NCBI GenBank assembly: GCA_034766995.1
Contig: CM068315.1
Coordinates: 38,304,318 to 38,368,317 of the forward strand
Length of the DNA: 64,000 bases
Source of the DNA: Acanthacorydalis orientalis
Lineage: Eukaryota; Arthropoda; Insecta; Megaloptera; Corydalidae
Direction of reading: 5' to 3'
Shown here: piece after piece, positions 14,882 to 26,523 of the stretch
Layout of the letters: each line of letters starts with the position of its first letter
Numbering within the stretch: the first letter of the stretch is position 1
Program-made: the position numbers and the translations under genes
The notes under the pieces: generated by a model
Seen by the model: the letters and a program-made list of their open reading frames with translations, nothing else
Database searches by the model: none
What the model was told of the DNA's origin: nothing

Positions 14882-15162
14882 TTGATATATTATTGAAAGA
14901 TTATATTATTTACAACTGAAATTATAAACAATATTTAAGTGTTTCTCAAAACATACTCTACAAATATTACATATTAAAAAAAGATTTTAATATAAATAGC
15001 TTATTAATATTTTATAAAATATCAATCGAAAATGAACATAAAAAAATCATTTTAAATTTATTTATTATAAAACAAACCAATAGGATGTAAAGAAATTTGG
15101 GTAACATTTGTAATTCTTTTTGAAATGCTGTAATAATTAATTTTTCTATTAGTTTAACTTCG

Positions 15163-15455
15163 CGGCTAAATTCATTGTTACAAATGAATTGTTTTTTCAT
15201 ATCTCGAGCCGTTCTGGTGAAAAATGTTCCATAAATTCTTATTTATCGTGTTTAATTGTTACTTATACGTATTTAAATGGAGATTCCATCATCTATATTT
15301 TCCTGTATCTAGGCGCTCTAAAGATGATAGCATCGCCATCAAAATGCGCATGAACAACAAAAAAATATCAATAATGATTTATTGAACATTTTTGACCAGA
15401 ACATTTTTTTTGGTTTGTCTGGTGGAAAAATATCATTTATGATATTAATTCTGCA
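15163..15455. repeat. Foldback element, family 1, copy A
   Basis: A palindromic unit of about 290 bp. The left arm runs from GCTAAATTCATTGTTACAAA. The right arm, read backwards, gives AATATCATAAATGATATTTT and then the same order of blocks: a GTTC(A/C)ATAAAT block, a TTTAAATGG/TTTTGATGG block and (C/A)CATCATCT. The centre holds AGGCGCTCTAAAGATGATAG. The same architecture recurs at 22283-22577 and 49868-50196. No coding capacity; probably a long-hairpin MITE. Confidence 0.75.
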
Positions 15456-15818
15456 TTATTGTTGTTAAAAAAAAATACAAAATATTCCAAAAAAATCACC
15501 AATTTTGAAATCAAATCGTATATAAACATTATTGTATTGAAATGTAGACAAATCGATAATGAATAAATCTTATTGATGATTAAATATACTTTGAGAATAA
15601 GAAACTATTTATTTCTTCAAACCACAAAATCTTCTTTGTGATAAAAATAATGTATATGAGAATTTACTCTCTTCAAAAACTAGTTTAGTGAATGTCTTCA
15701 AAAAGTACTTTATGAACTGACGTATACATTTATTTTACAAGATTTTTTAAAGAAATATAAACTATTTCTTTTTAAAGAATATAAACTATAAAAAATCGTC
15801 TTTTTCATATCTATTTAT

Positions 15819-15839
15819 CTCTCTCTCTCCCTCTCTCTG

Positions 15840-15870
<31 letters not shown>

Positions 15871-15887
15871 GTATATATATATATGTG

Positions 15888-15921
<34 letters not shown>
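15819..15921. repeat. (CT)n then (TA)n
   Basis: CT tract at 15819-15838 leading into TA with GTATA interruptions. Confidence 0.97.
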
Positions 15922-16156
15922 TCTTATAATATATATGTTTTCTTTAAAATACCTCTATAATGTAATCTTCTTAAGAAAACCTATTTATTTTTGTAAATTT
16001 TTGAAACAATTGTCACTAAGTGATGTTTATATCCAACTCTTGACCAATATATTTGACTTTCAATACATTTTCCAATATATGTTATCCTAGAATAAAGAAA
16101 GAATTGTCTTAGTGGATTAAGTTCAGAAGAGTGTTTTAAAATAATTCATATTAAAA

Positions 16157-16159
<3 letters not shown>

Positions 16160-16195
<36 letters not shown>

Positions 16196-16197
16196 AC
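16160..16197. repeat. (TA)n microsatellite
   Basis: TA tract. The following 16240-16395 contains loose imperfect repeats of a TTGAAAAATAT motif followed by CTTTTCAATTTA. Confidence 0.95.
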
Positions 16198-16878
16198 AAT
16201 ACTTTCTGTATTCGATTAAACATTTTTAGCAAGAAAAATATCCACTATTTGAAAAATATCAACTTTCGAATGTTTAAAAAATAATCACTTTTCAATTTAA
16301 TAATCGAATAGTGAACAATATATAAAAGTGAAAAATATACAGTTTCTAATATTTGAAAAATATTCGCTTTTCAATTTAGTAATAATTCAAAATGTATAAT
16401 AATTAGAATTAGTAAAACAATAACATTTTTGGTAATTATTAAAACGATACATTTTAATAACAAATAATATTGTTAGATATACGAACACATGGAAAAAGAA
16501 GCATTAACTGCATTTGTTGTTGTCATAATATTTTTCGTTGTCGAATCATGCATTTTAATTAATAATGTGATTAAATTAATCAATTGAATCGATTATATGG
16601 ACATTTATGTGCAATTTTCACTCGATGATAAAAAACATTTAGGGTTTTGAATTAATTTGGAAATATAAACGAGAAATTTTGTAATATTGAAGAAAAAAGT
16701 TCAATTTACACACCACCACATATATTATGTTGTATGATATAAATTTTCATAAAGTTTATATTTATGTTTTAATACATATTAATTCATTACATAAATGAGG
16801 TTGATTTGTAAAGTATAAAGTTTCTCGGAAATAAGAATTCGATCAGTTTGAAGAAGATTCTTATTATAGATAAAATAT

Positions 16879-16881
<3 letters not shown>

Positions 16882-16944
<63 letters not shown>
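16882..16944. repeat. (TA)n abutting a foldback element
   Basis: Pure TA tract ending exactly where the family 2 foldback copy begins. Confidence 0.97.
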
Positions 16945-16948
<4 letters not shown>

Positions 16949-17130
16949 TAAGGCTTTCCGCATGAAAATTCAAAAAATCAAAAATAAAAATAATCATATT
17001 ACTTTTTATTTAGTATTTTAGTTCAATTGTATTTTTGTGTTGATTCTAACTGAAATACTAAATGAAAAATAACATGTTTTTCTAATTTTTGCGTTTTTTT
17101 AATATTTTTATGTGGAAGCTTAAGTTGAAT
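16945..17130. repeat. Foldback element, family 2, copy A
   Basis: The left arm (GGCTTTCCGCATGAAAATTC to TTTAGTATTTTAGTTCAATT) is matched in inverse order by the right arm (CTGAAATACTAAATGAAAAA to TATGTGGAAGCTTAAGTTGA). The arms are about 80 bp around a short AT-rich loop. The same sequence recurs at 29793-29970. Confidence 0.75.
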
Positions 17131-17432
17131 CAACCTATACAGTCGCGCCGGAAATGATTTGCGCTTAAAATTCGACAATGTTTTTGATAAATAATGTTAG
17201 ATCTTTTTATATATAGGAAGGTTAGGATGGACTTCATAAAAATGTCCAATCTTAATATGCTAGCATAAAAAATTCGTTATAAAATTGAAATAACACAAAA
17301 AAGCAATTCGGAAAGTATTTGCATTTGCAATGTAATTTAAAAAAATAGATAAAATAACAAATTTAAAAAAGTCAATAATTAGTCGGGCACGTTTAGCACG
17401 TATAACGGCCTTCAAGCAATTCAGAATGCTTT

Positions 17433-17437
<5 letters not shown>

Positions 17438-17490
<53 letters not shown>
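17438..17490. repeat. (TA)n microsatellite
   Basis: Pure TA tract. Confidence 0.97.
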
Positions 17491-17494
<4 letters not shown>

Positions 17495-17629
17495 AAGAAG
17501 GAAGTATAAATAAATAAGAAGAGAAATGAAGAAAGCATTAAAACAGTTCATTGTAAAAATTTCGACATTAATTAATCGATTCAATAATCATTATATAAAT
17601 ATGGAGACTGAGCTGAAACTATATTCTAA

Positions 17630-17815
17630 AAATTAATAACAGTCAAAGGTCGAAAAGGAGAAGACCGCCAAGACATAATTGAAAGTGGCGTCGAGATTAC
17701 GGAACGCGAGGAATCACGTCAGTTTTTAATAGAGTTCGTTCTTCTTCGGACCACTTTAATCAAAATCGAGCGGATGATGGAAGCTAAGAATTTTTTTCCA
17801 TGTTCTCCGCTCTAT
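17630..17815 (+). other. GC-richer open stretch, possible exon
   Basis: 62 codons open between stops in a locally GC-richer block (17640-17880), with no Met near the start. It reads as KGRKGEDRQDIIESGVEITE and continues hydrophobic. A potential acceptor AATAACAG precedes it. No homology is recognised. A regulatory island is equally possible. Confidence 0.15.
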
Positions 17816-18292
17816 TGATTGTATCCTGAATGTTTTTATTAGTTCCAATATTAAAATCCGTCACTCGGCGATAGGTGACGTATATTAATTGAACACTTTC
17901 TCTTTCAAGACATGAACGAAGATTCTACTTTTATTTCATTAAATCGATTAGTTTATTAAACGATTTATTACGTCCATTGATTATGTTCCAATACATTTAT
18001 TAATTTAAAATTCTTTTACTGAACTGAGTACATGAGAGAATATTTATATGTTTTTTTTTCAGAAAAAAGTACATTTATTATCAAATTATTACTTGTAATA
18101 CAAATTTAACACTAATTCCATACATTCTTTTAGAATACCACCAGATACAAAACTTATTAAATGTTTAAGGTATTCCGTTAGGAAACAAAGTATTTCATTA
18201 TTTATTGAATAACTTGTGATACAATAAAACTGTTGGGGTATTGGAAAAAGTTTTGAGGTCGAAACTCGTTCCTCATATTACAGTTGAAAGAA

Positions 18293-18329
18293 TATAAAAG
18301 GAGGACCTTTTGAATAATATCTGTCAGTC
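18293..18329 (+). promoter_or_regulatory. Candidate core promoter (TATA + initiator)
   Basis: TATAAAAG at 18293-18300 is followed by TCAGTC at 18324-18329, a perfect match to the arthropod initiator consensus TCAGTY, with the A 33 bp from the first T of the TATA box. No open frame with a nearby ATG follows, so any transcript would be noncoding or spliced. Confidence 0.3.
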
Positions 18330-18641
18330 GTACCACGAAATTGTAATTTAAAGATAATAAAAAGAAACATCTTGAAAGTCTTCATTTTTATTATTTGTGA
18401 ATTAACTTTCAACTAAATTTCTTTCGCATCATTTCAGTTATTATACACAATACTTAATTTTCGTTCATTTTTATTATACTTTCCATAATAAAATCTTGTA
18501 GAAAATTCTCAAAAATACTAAACCAGTAGAAAAATATTTATATTTACGCATTGTAACTCATATCATATACACTTTCGTTTCAAACATCCGACTTTGCCAA
18601 AATTTCGCCGAATATAGAATACATATTTAACAGGTTTCAGT

Positions 18642-18642
18642 G

Positions 18643-18681
<39 letters not shown>

Positions 18682-18702
18682 ATATATATATATGTATGTA
18701 CA
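18642..18702. repeat. (TA)n microsatellite
   Basis: TA tract with GTATA interruptions. Confidence 0.96.
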
Positions 18703-19077
18703 TATAAATTAGTGAGAGAATGTAATTAATTAGATAATAAAATTAAACGTGTACGCGTATACATATGATAAAAACTCGACCCATAAAAGAGAACGCATGT
18801 ATAATAGCAGGCGTAATCAAATTAACGCTGGATTAAATATTTAATCTTGTTTACAACAAACTGTGCTTATAACATGTGTCAACTGAAATGTTATACAAAA
18901 ATAAGTTTTTTTGTACCGCGCTCGTCCTTCTTAATATAAGAATTGTATTTTTCTCGCGAAAGAAGTGGATCTGACATTTTGACAAGAGCTTTTTAATTTT
19001 CGTTTAAATTTCTTGACGATACCCATTTTTATATACATACACATATCCTTATATTATTTACATACATACATACATAA

Positions 19078-19081
<4 letters not shown>

Positions 19082-19111
<30 letters not shown>
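19082..19111. repeat. (TA)n microsatellite
   Basis: Pure TA tract preceded by CATACATACATACATA. Confidence 0.96.
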
Positions 19112-19112
<1 letters not shown>

Positions 19113-19247
19113 CTTTTCAATATGTCGTCCATTTTTTTTAGTGGATAATATCTTAAATTTTATATTTTTTTAAATACATTAGCGCCGGTTTCGTTTTTTA
19201 TTGTTTGTACATTTGTCTACTCGTTTGTGTTTAAACTATAAAAGTAA

Positions 19248-19782
19248 TAGGTTGGTAGAAAAATAATCGCGATTTTTGTTTGTGAATTCTAACCTTAATT
19301 TTTTTCACTTAATATCATATTAAAGTGCATTTTTCGGTCTGTATTTTGGTAACATCGATTTTGGTTTTATTATGAATTTTGTTTCAAATTGGGCTATTGA
19401 ATTAAAGATGGCAAAGAAACAAATAAGAGCAATTTTTTGTACAAGTTGAAAACGGGCAATAAAGTAGCAGAACCTGCTCGTAAACTAAACGATGCTTTTG
19501 GTGTGGGTACTATTAAGGGGCATACGGTGCAATGGTGGTTCCAAAAAATTTGTACTAGGTACGAGAGTTTTGAAGATGAAGAAAGTCGCGAACGTCTTTG
19601 TTCAGTTCATAACAACCAACTGAAGACGTTAGTTGAATCAGAACCATACATAACAATTCTAGAGCTTGCACAAAAGTTAGGCGTTAGTCATCCAACAGTT
19701 CTCGACCACTTAAAACCACTGAACTTATAAAAAAATATATATAAATTTTATCATAAACCTCAATTATTTTCTACCAATTTAA
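19248..19782 (+). mobile_element. HTH-only deletion derivative of a mariner
   Basis: A 535-bp element whose ends, TAGGTTGGTAGAAAAATAAT and the inverse ACCAATTTAA, are degraded mariner inverted repeats. It keeps the transposase N-terminus: MAKKQIRAIF at about 19409, a frameshift at about 19437, then TGNKVAEPARKLNDAFG and HTVQWWFQK. It continues through QLKTLVESEP to LAQKLGVSHPTVLDHLKPL, i.e. both helix-turn-helix motifs. The catalytic DD34D domain is missing. After the HTH the sequence jumps to the 3' end through an AT-rich segment also present in the copy at 36740-37312, so both stem from one deleted ancestor. Cecropia/SETMAR-like. Confidence 0.85.
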
Positions 19783-20189
19783 TAATAAATATTTAAAGAA
19801 ACGATCAAAGTGGGGAGGTGCGGAGAATATATTAGTATTATATAAATTTGAAATAAAATAGAAGGCAACAGCTGTAATAAAAATATATTTAAAAGTGATG
19901 AATGAAACAGTAAACGTAATAAAATATCAAACGTGACTGTTGAAGTTTTGCTCAGATTATTGTAAACTGTCACATCAGTGCTTTCCAAACTACAATATTC
20001 CGTATCTGTTTCGACAGTTAGTTTAATGAACTCCTTTATGTTGAAGATGTGGGTAGTTTTAGTAACACTCTGTTATCGAAATTAGCGCAAAATATGTTAT
20101 TAATTTATAAATATATAATGTTGTTGGTCATTTAGTTTTTTAGGGTACGTTGAAAGCTCAATAAATATATAATAAAATTTATGCAAGTT
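19783..20189. other. Noncoding spacer
   Basis: AT-rich, nothing recognised. A minus-strand open frame at 19779-19988 is Leu/Ile/Ser-rich and unconvincing. Confidence 0.6.
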
Positions 20190-20201
20190 ATATATATATA
20201 T

Positions 20202-20268
<67 letters not shown>
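20190..20268. repeat. (TA)n abutting a mariner derivative
   Basis: TA tract with GTATA and AAATA breaks that runs straight into the inverted repeat of the next element. Confidence 0.97.
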
Positions 20269-20271
<3 letters not shown>

Positions 20272-20919
20272 GGGTTGATTGATAAATTTGGTAAATTTCT
20301 ATGATTTGGCGTCACCATTCATTTGAAAACGTCACGGGTATCAAGTGTTACTTTTAAAAATAGCATAGGCGAAATTTCAGATAGAAGCGACACGTTGTTC
20401 ACATTCTACAGATATTTGAAGCGAGCATTATAGCAGTTTCTGCAAAAATGGAAAAAACGAGCAGACCTTTTTGCATCGATTCATCACCGTGGATGAAACA
20501 TGGATCAATCTCTACACACCTGAGTCGAAATAGCAGTCAAAGCAATGAACAACGACTGGTGAAGGTGCGCCGTAGAAGGCGAAGACTGTTTTGTCGGATA
20601 CTGGTTTTTGATATTCCCAACGAACCATCCTAATCGACTACTTAATGAAGGAAAAAACTTAAACAAGAGCCTATTATGCAATATTACCGTTGTTACCGTT
20701 TACCAACCGTTTACCAAGACTTGGGTCCGTGCGATTTTTTCTTCTTCCCAAACTTAAATGAGGATGTCATCCGCACCGTCAATGCGTATTTTGCAGATTT
20801 GCTGGACCAAGTGTAAAGCTCTCAATAGAGAATATGTTGAGAAATAAAATTGATTTTTTCCAAAAAAAAGAACGGTGTTTAACTTGCTTTTTTACTATAC
20901 TTGTCAAACTGCCCACGAA
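20269..20919 (+). mobile_element. Irritans-like mariner derivative lacking the HTH, copy 1
   Basis: The 5' end CATGGGTTGATTGATAAATT and the 3' end (read inward CGTGGGCAGTTTGACAAGTA) match the inverted repeats of the copies at 27679 and 62423. After about 180 bp of leader, an ATG and a few codons lead directly into the catalytic domain (RFITVDETWINLYTPESK), with no HTH. It continues with ILIDYLMKEKT and then the third catalytic motif LGPCDFFFFPNL. The stretch around the second Asp is deleted and several stops are present. Confidence 0.82.
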
Positions 20920-22282
20920 TATATAATAAGTATTAAATAATAAAAAATAACCAAATACTTTTACTGTGTTGCGAATACTGATATACATACCTTGGATGCT
21001 CAAGATTACACGTATTTGTATTAGTTAATGTGATTAGATTAAAAATATGACTAGAAAAAATGATAAGAGAATTAGAAAACAAACCAAGACATTTGATTGG
21101 TTATACTAAGTATGTTTTACATAAAAAACGCTATTAGTTACATCAATTTAAATTTAATAGTTAAAGAAAAAAATAAACTTCTACTTAATCCTTGTTATAT
21201 GAAGTTAACTATTTTTAAGTTTTAACAATTTTCTTTTATTTTATCTTGTAAGAACTCCTTTCTTAAGAATTTTATTTCTAAGTGCGTCACTGTATACTTT
21301 AATACATTTAATTTGGATTTAAGAAAAAAAGTAGCAGTTGTTTGTAGAAATAAGTGAATAGTGCACAACAGACATAATTGTTAAATAAGGCTGATATTTT
21401 CTGTTTTTATTTTCCTATATTAATTCCAGAACACATGCGACTCTTATGTAATTTTAAATGGATTTCGAATATGCTGACACGTTAATACGAAAAAAAAAAT
21501 GAAAAACGATGTACAACGAGCAATAACCGTTACTGATTCGATTAAAATAGGTATGTACTGTGTCCCATGACAATTCTACGGCAGTAAACGCACGATACTT
21601 GACACAATATTAAACGGTACAGGTGTACAGGTACTTGTATGTACATACACACTGTGTACAATCGATTGTACGAAATGCGCCAACGTCGCCGAATGTTCCA
21701 CGTCGCTATAGGTAATTTGAAGGAACGTGAACCGTAGACATAACCCAAAGGTCCAAACCAGGCCACTCAAAAGTGTTGACGTTGCGAGGACAATTTATTG
21801 ACGACGCCGTGAAACCCGCACGAATCTTTACGAAAATTGTTATGTGAAGTGATTGCACCCACTTTAATTTGACAGCAGAACAAGTTGCAAACACTCCAAC
21901 ATGTTTTCGTCTCATTTGTGATTTAGTTATGATACTTGGTGCGTATCAAACTTGTAATAATATTGACACACACACACATATACATATATATATATATACA
22001 ACATATTTGGAAACGGATAAATTTTCAATAAAATAGATTAATATTTTTTCTATTAATTGTTAATAACATTCATTGAAGAAATATTAAGAACTGAATGGAA
22101 TATCAAAGAAAATTTTATTTATGTACAAAAAAACCTCTTAAAACCATTATACTTTTATATGTACAAAGGAAACTTTTATAAGTAATTAAAAAAAAAATGT
22201 AAGCATTAAGCGAATTTGAAGTGTTCCACAAAATTTTGGGTTCGTTCATATTTTCACAATAATAGTTTTTTTAGTAGTACTG
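20920..22282. other. Noncoding, with a GC-richer island
   Basis: From about 21535 to 21920 the sequence is markedly GC-richer than the surroundings and has overlapping short open frames on the minus strand, none recognisable. It is a candidate conserved regulatory block or unrecognised exon. The rest is plain AT-rich DNA. Confidence 0.4.
21965..21998. repeat. (CA)n then (TA)n
   Basis: Short CA tract followed by TA. Confidence 0.93.
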
Positions 22283-22577
22283 TGGCGAAATTCACTTTCA
22301 TAAATGACTTTTTCACTCCCCTATAAGTCACAGCACATTTTTCTTACCAAAAATGTTCAATAATCGTTATTGATGATTTTAAGTGTTGTTATGTAAATTT
22401 GAATGACGATTCTGTCATCCTCAGAGCGCCAAGGTACAAAACAATCTTCATTTTACCTCACAGATTAAACTGTGTATTTTCGTGCTCATTAATATCCAAT
22501 TAATGAATATGTCTAATAAGAAAAAAATATGTGGTTTGTACGAGAGTGAAAAGTGCATTTATGAAAAAGTTATGCTC
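22283..22577. repeat. Foldback element, family 1, copy B
   Basis: The left arm begins GTGGCGAAATTCACTTTCAT; the right arm read inward gives AACTTTTTCATAAATGCACT. The inner blocks TTCACTCCCCTATAAG / TTCACTCTCGTACAAACC correspond. The centre retains GTCATCCTCAGAGCGCCAAG, as in copies A and C. Confidence 0.75.
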
Positions 22578-22734
22578 TTTTAAATAAACATCTAAAATCA
22601 CATTTTACTACAAACTTTTTTCTTCGTGTATATCAACGAATCTATATACAAGTTTACAGAAAAGTTTTTTAGAAACTTTATCTATTATAGAAGGAACTCT
22701 AGTGCAAACACCTATATTTATATAACATAAATGG

Positions 22735-22787
22735 AGAGATAGATACTGCATTCAATTACAAAAAAGAGATAGATATTGCATTCAATT
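22735..22787. repeat. Tandem duplication, 30-bp period
   Basis: AGAGATAGATACTGCATTCA at 22735 recurs at 22765 with one change, followed by TT in both. Confidence 0.9.
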
Positions 22788-23177
22788 CTATTTAATTTTT
22801 TAAAAAAGATTAGATATCATTTCAGTGTTTCATTCAAAGAGTATTCCATAACTATTAAACAAATAAATCAAAGAGAACTTTTTGCAATACTGAGTTAGGA
22901 ATTGGATAAGAATATGTCGCCTTTCAGATAAAAAAAATCATCATATACTCTTTTAAAAATAGTAAACATGCGAATATAAATTAAAATTTACTGTTTATAT
23001 CAGTAATGCGCATTCTTATGGTCCAGTTATTAAAACTTCTGTAGTATTTACAAGTCAAATAAATTTATATTATTATAAATACGTGTATAACACATTATCG
23101 ATTTCATAACGAAATGAAAAAAAACCTTTTATTAATAATCTTAACTAAATTAGACGTATACTAGTCGAAAATCCATC

Positions 23178-23181
<4 letters not shown>

Positions 23182-23263
<82 letters not shown>

Positions 23264-23280
23264 CATACACACACACATAT
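23182..23280. repeat. (TA)n, (TG)n and mixed tract
   Basis: TA to 23232, TG to 23256, then a mixed TATACATACACACA stretch. It forms the tail of the adjoining RTE fragment. Confidence 0.95.
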
Positions 23281-23355
23281 CATCATCATCCTCTGTTAAT
23301 CCATTGCTGGATAAAGGGCTCTTCATGATTTTCCGTTTTGTTCGATTGAATAAAT
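23281..23355 (-). mobile_element. RTE-clade retrotransposon 3' tail, copy 1
   Basis: On the minus strand the frame ENHEEPFIQQWINRG ends in TGA and runs into TGATGATGATGA-type repeats, then the microsatellite. Many insect RTE elements end their reverse-transcriptase ORF with an (A)FIQQW..RG-like C-terminus followed by a TGATGA tail. Only the last 75 bp remain, typical of 5' truncation. Confidence 0.6.
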
Positions 23356-23543
23356 ATCTAATCTTTTCCATTATTACCTATATTAAAATAATTTCTTTTC
23401 TTTATTGTGTTGTTACGCTTGAAGATTATTTTTGCTTAAGACACATCCCTTCGATATAAGAACAAGAAAGACCAAATATACTACTTACTGAAAAAATTAT
23501 AAGAAAAAAGATAAAGTTTATTAATAAAAAACCTTTTTCTCGT

Positions 23544-23574
23544 TATATATAAATACATTTACATATATATATAA

Positions 23575-23631
<57 letters not shown>
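23544..23631. repeat. (TA)n microsatellite
   Basis: TA tract preceded by two ATAAATACAT interruptions. Confidence 0.97.
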
Positions 23632-23634
<3 letters not shown>

Positions 23635-23689
23635 TATTTATTCTCAATTTTTTCTTGTATTTTTTCCTACATATAATATTTATAAACAC

Positions 23690-23710
23690 ATACACGGATA
23701 CACATACACA

Positions 23711-23758
<48 letters not shown>
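23690..23758. repeat. CA-rich then (TA)n
   Basis: A CACATACACGGATACACATA stretch leads into about 45 bp of TA. Confidence 0.95.
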
Positions 23759-23763
<5 letters not shown>

Positions 23764-23994
23764 TTATTCTCTTTGGTAACGTAATATAAATTGAAAAGTG
23801 TTGGTGTTTGTTAGTAATAAATTCATACATATCGGTTAAAGAGACCGAACGATTTTTCGAAGTGAATTCAATACCAAGAACCTTATCCAAGCTATTGAAC
23901 GATCAAATAAATAGGAACATACAATATATACTTGGGATTAAACGACATTCATTTTAGTATTTATGTCAGATAACAGAAATGTAAAAAATCAGAA

Positions 23995-24020
23995 TATATA
24001 TATATATATATATATATATA
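23995..24020. repeat. (TA)n microsatellite
   Basis: Pure TA tract. Confidence 0.95.
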
Positions 24021-24541
24021 ATGATTTGACTTACTAAAAGAGGAATTTAAATTTAATATGTGTTTTTATTTATTTTTAATTAGTTTACATAGTCTAAGAA
24101 AATTGAAGAATAATAATTTAAAATTGACTGTTGGTGATTAATAAAATTTACTTATTTCGGCAAATAAAAATTATTGAGGTAAATTCCTTTTGTTCAATGA
24201 ATACATAGCATCCCATGAACAGATAATAATCAGTTATTGAATATTTTTATAAAAATAAATATAATACTTGTAGAACGTTCATTTATTCTCAAAATAATTA
24301 TTAACTTTTAATCGAATCTGTCATTTGTATAAAAAAAACCCTTTATTAGGTTGAATATCTGAACGATAAAATGTCTTTTGAATAAATCTTTAAAAAATAA
24401 ATCTCTATAAATATTTATTTTTGAATTCGTTCGGCTTCATTCAATTTTAATGCTTTACGGAATGAATCAGTGCAGAGTAAATCGTTTTAAGCTCGAATCA
24501 CAAACGTGTACGTTCGAATACGTTTTCATATTTCGTATCAG

Positions 24542-24641
24542 AACATCCGTCAGCAGTAGATGAAGGCAACGACGACGATGATAATGATAATAATAATAAT
24601 AATACACGAGGTCTGCAGAAGGCTGTAATCTCGAAGATACG
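24542..24641 (+). other. Possible 100-bp exon with Asp/Asn run
   Basis: A block bounded by an acceptor-like TTTCGTATCAG and a donor-like ATACGGTAAAT is open in one frame. It reads HPSAVDEGNDDDDNDNNNNN and then TRGLQKAVISKI. Composition is less AT-rich than the surroundings. Homology is not recognised. The GAT/AAT triplet run could equally be a trinucleotide microsatellite. Confidence 0.2.
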
Positions 24642-25986
24642 GTAAATATTCAACAAAAGGACCGTAACGCTAGCTACTAAGCGGATGAAATACCAAGGCG
24701 AGATCCTAATAAGCATTCCAGTTACAATCAATAATGCATGACGCAGATGTACAACGTTGAATTACCTTTTTGCGGTTTCGGTTTCGAGACCCGCCAATGC
24801 TACGAAAACGTGTGTCATGTAAATGTTATGTATTCAATTTATGTTAATATGTCATGTACAATGGATAAATATGACAACTGGACTAAAATCAAAAAAGAAC
24901 ACCAATTATTAAATAAATAAACGAATAAACACTGCGTTTGTGATAAAAGTCAAAATCTACACTGAGAACTTTATCGAAATATATAAAATACTTTTCAATA
25001 CATTTACAGTATCATTCTTTGAGTCAATTTTGGTTTTTATAATCTTTCTATAAATAAAAATTGATCTTTTCTCTCCGTAATGTTTACAAAGAAGGCGAAA
25101 TTTATTTTAATTATGCCTAGTTTTTTAAGCAATTTAAATTATTGTAAAGAAGAAGATTTAAAATATTTTACAAAAATATTAAACTGTTCGTTGTGACGAA
25201 AATACAACAAACATTTTATAAAATAAATGTATAATGTAAACATAATCAGAAGTAACCGCTGCTATAAAAGTAATGTAGTGAATATAATAAAAATTGAGAA
25301 AAATATTAACCTTTTCCCGGCAACTTTGCTTAAAATTATTTTCTCGAAATGTATTACAGCAGTTATATGTATCCAAGTAAACATTCCAAAAATACTGTTG
25401 ATTTAAAATCCATTTAAAATTAATGCACAAGTTGTCCCGATCGTATAGAAAAGTTTCAGTTTCAAGTTGATGTATAATAAATCCAACTTGTTTGTACAAG
25501 TTATAAATAAATCATGTCATTCTAACTTTAGACACAAGAGGATAAAGATGTTTTATTGAATTTCTTTGTATATTTACTGTACAAATTGTATGAACCAGAT
25601 ATGAAAATTGTCTGACAGTTTTACAAATGAATTTTTCACTCTCGCAGAAACTTAAGTAAAATTTTCGCTTTAAAATTATTTAACAATTTATAACTAATAA
25701 TTTTCAGTGAACAGCAGCAACGCTACTATCTTCATAACACTAAGATATTAAAAAAAACACATCATTAGATGTTTCTGTACGTTAATGTGTGGAAAAATGT
25801 GTGAAAGTACATTTAGTCAGTGACAAAAACTATTGAAATAATAATAATAATATATAATATATTATCTGATTTGATTAAGCTAGTAACTTATTTCTATGTG
25901 ATCATTCATCCATATTTTTAATACTAATCGTAAATGCATTCTAGTACTAATGAAATATTCGTGTTCTATAAGTTTTTACCTTTATG

Positions 25987-25989
<3 letters not shown>

Positions 25990-26030
<41 letters not shown>
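25990..26030. repeat. (TA)n forming a retroelement tail
   Basis: TA tract joined to TCTTCTTCTTC of the next feature. Confidence 0.96.
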
Positions 26031-26032
<2 letters not shown>

Positions 26033-26468
26033 TTCTTCTTCGATGGCACTACAACCCAAATCGAGCCTTGGGCTCCTCAACTTTCTGCCTCAGACATCTC
26101 TTTGCCTGGTAGTCCTTCTCCAGTTCCCTACTCCCAACAGTTCCACTGAATAGTGGTCGTTTGCCTTTAAAACTAGTGTCCGAGGCCAATTTTGAATTTT
26201 TGTAACGTTTGTTGTTTTAAGAGGGGCGGGGGGTTGATAGCCCCACACCCAACCTACTTTTCGGAGGACCAATCTTCTGCTCTCGCTAGCCCTAACCCCT
26301 CTCGCCATCGAGGTTACCCGATGTTGCGTGAGGTTACTCAGGTTACGGGTTACTCAAGTTACCAGAGTTAACCACTTGGAGGTGAGAGTCGGAATTGAGT
26401 AAGAGAAGCTATGCGACACTATCTGGAGACATCGTCGTGTGGTACGCATGCACTAGCCTATTTTAACC

Positions 26469-26470
<2 letters not shown>
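26031..26470 (-). mobile_element. GC-rich non-LTR/SINE-like fragment
   Basis: About 440 bp of clearly GC-richer sequence lies between two TA arrays. Read on the minus strand it ends AAGGCTCGATTTGGGTTGTA, GTGCCATCGAAGAAGAAGAA, then (TA)n. This is the layout of non-LTR element 3' ends with a simple-repeat tail. A short minus-strand frame ends EEPKARFGL-stop just before the tail. I cannot assign the clade, and the fragment is 5'-truncated at the other array. Confidence 0.5.

Positions 26471-26521
<51 letters not shown>
26471..26521. repeat. (TA)n microsatellite
   Basis: Pure TA tract marking the far edge of the GC-rich fragment. Confidence 0.97.

Positions 26522-26523
<2 letters not shown>

Larger units (their letters stand above)
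12723..15162. other. AT-rich noncoding region
   Basis: Contains four TA arrays, one possible exon-like open stretch (13765-13986) and a TATA-like site (14768). Nothing else is recognisable. Confidence 0.6.

Noticed and set aside
16240..16395. Possible tandem repeat of a TTGAAAAATAT motif
   Set aside because: Units vary in spacing and sequence too much to define a period by eye.
20448..20633. Plus-strand frame starting MEKTSRPFCIDSS
   Set aside because: Out of frame with the transposase remnant RFITVDETW in the same element; a frameshift artefact.
22734..22790. CRISPR-like direct repeats
   Set aside because: Only two adjacent units with no further spacers, and the genome is eukaryotic.
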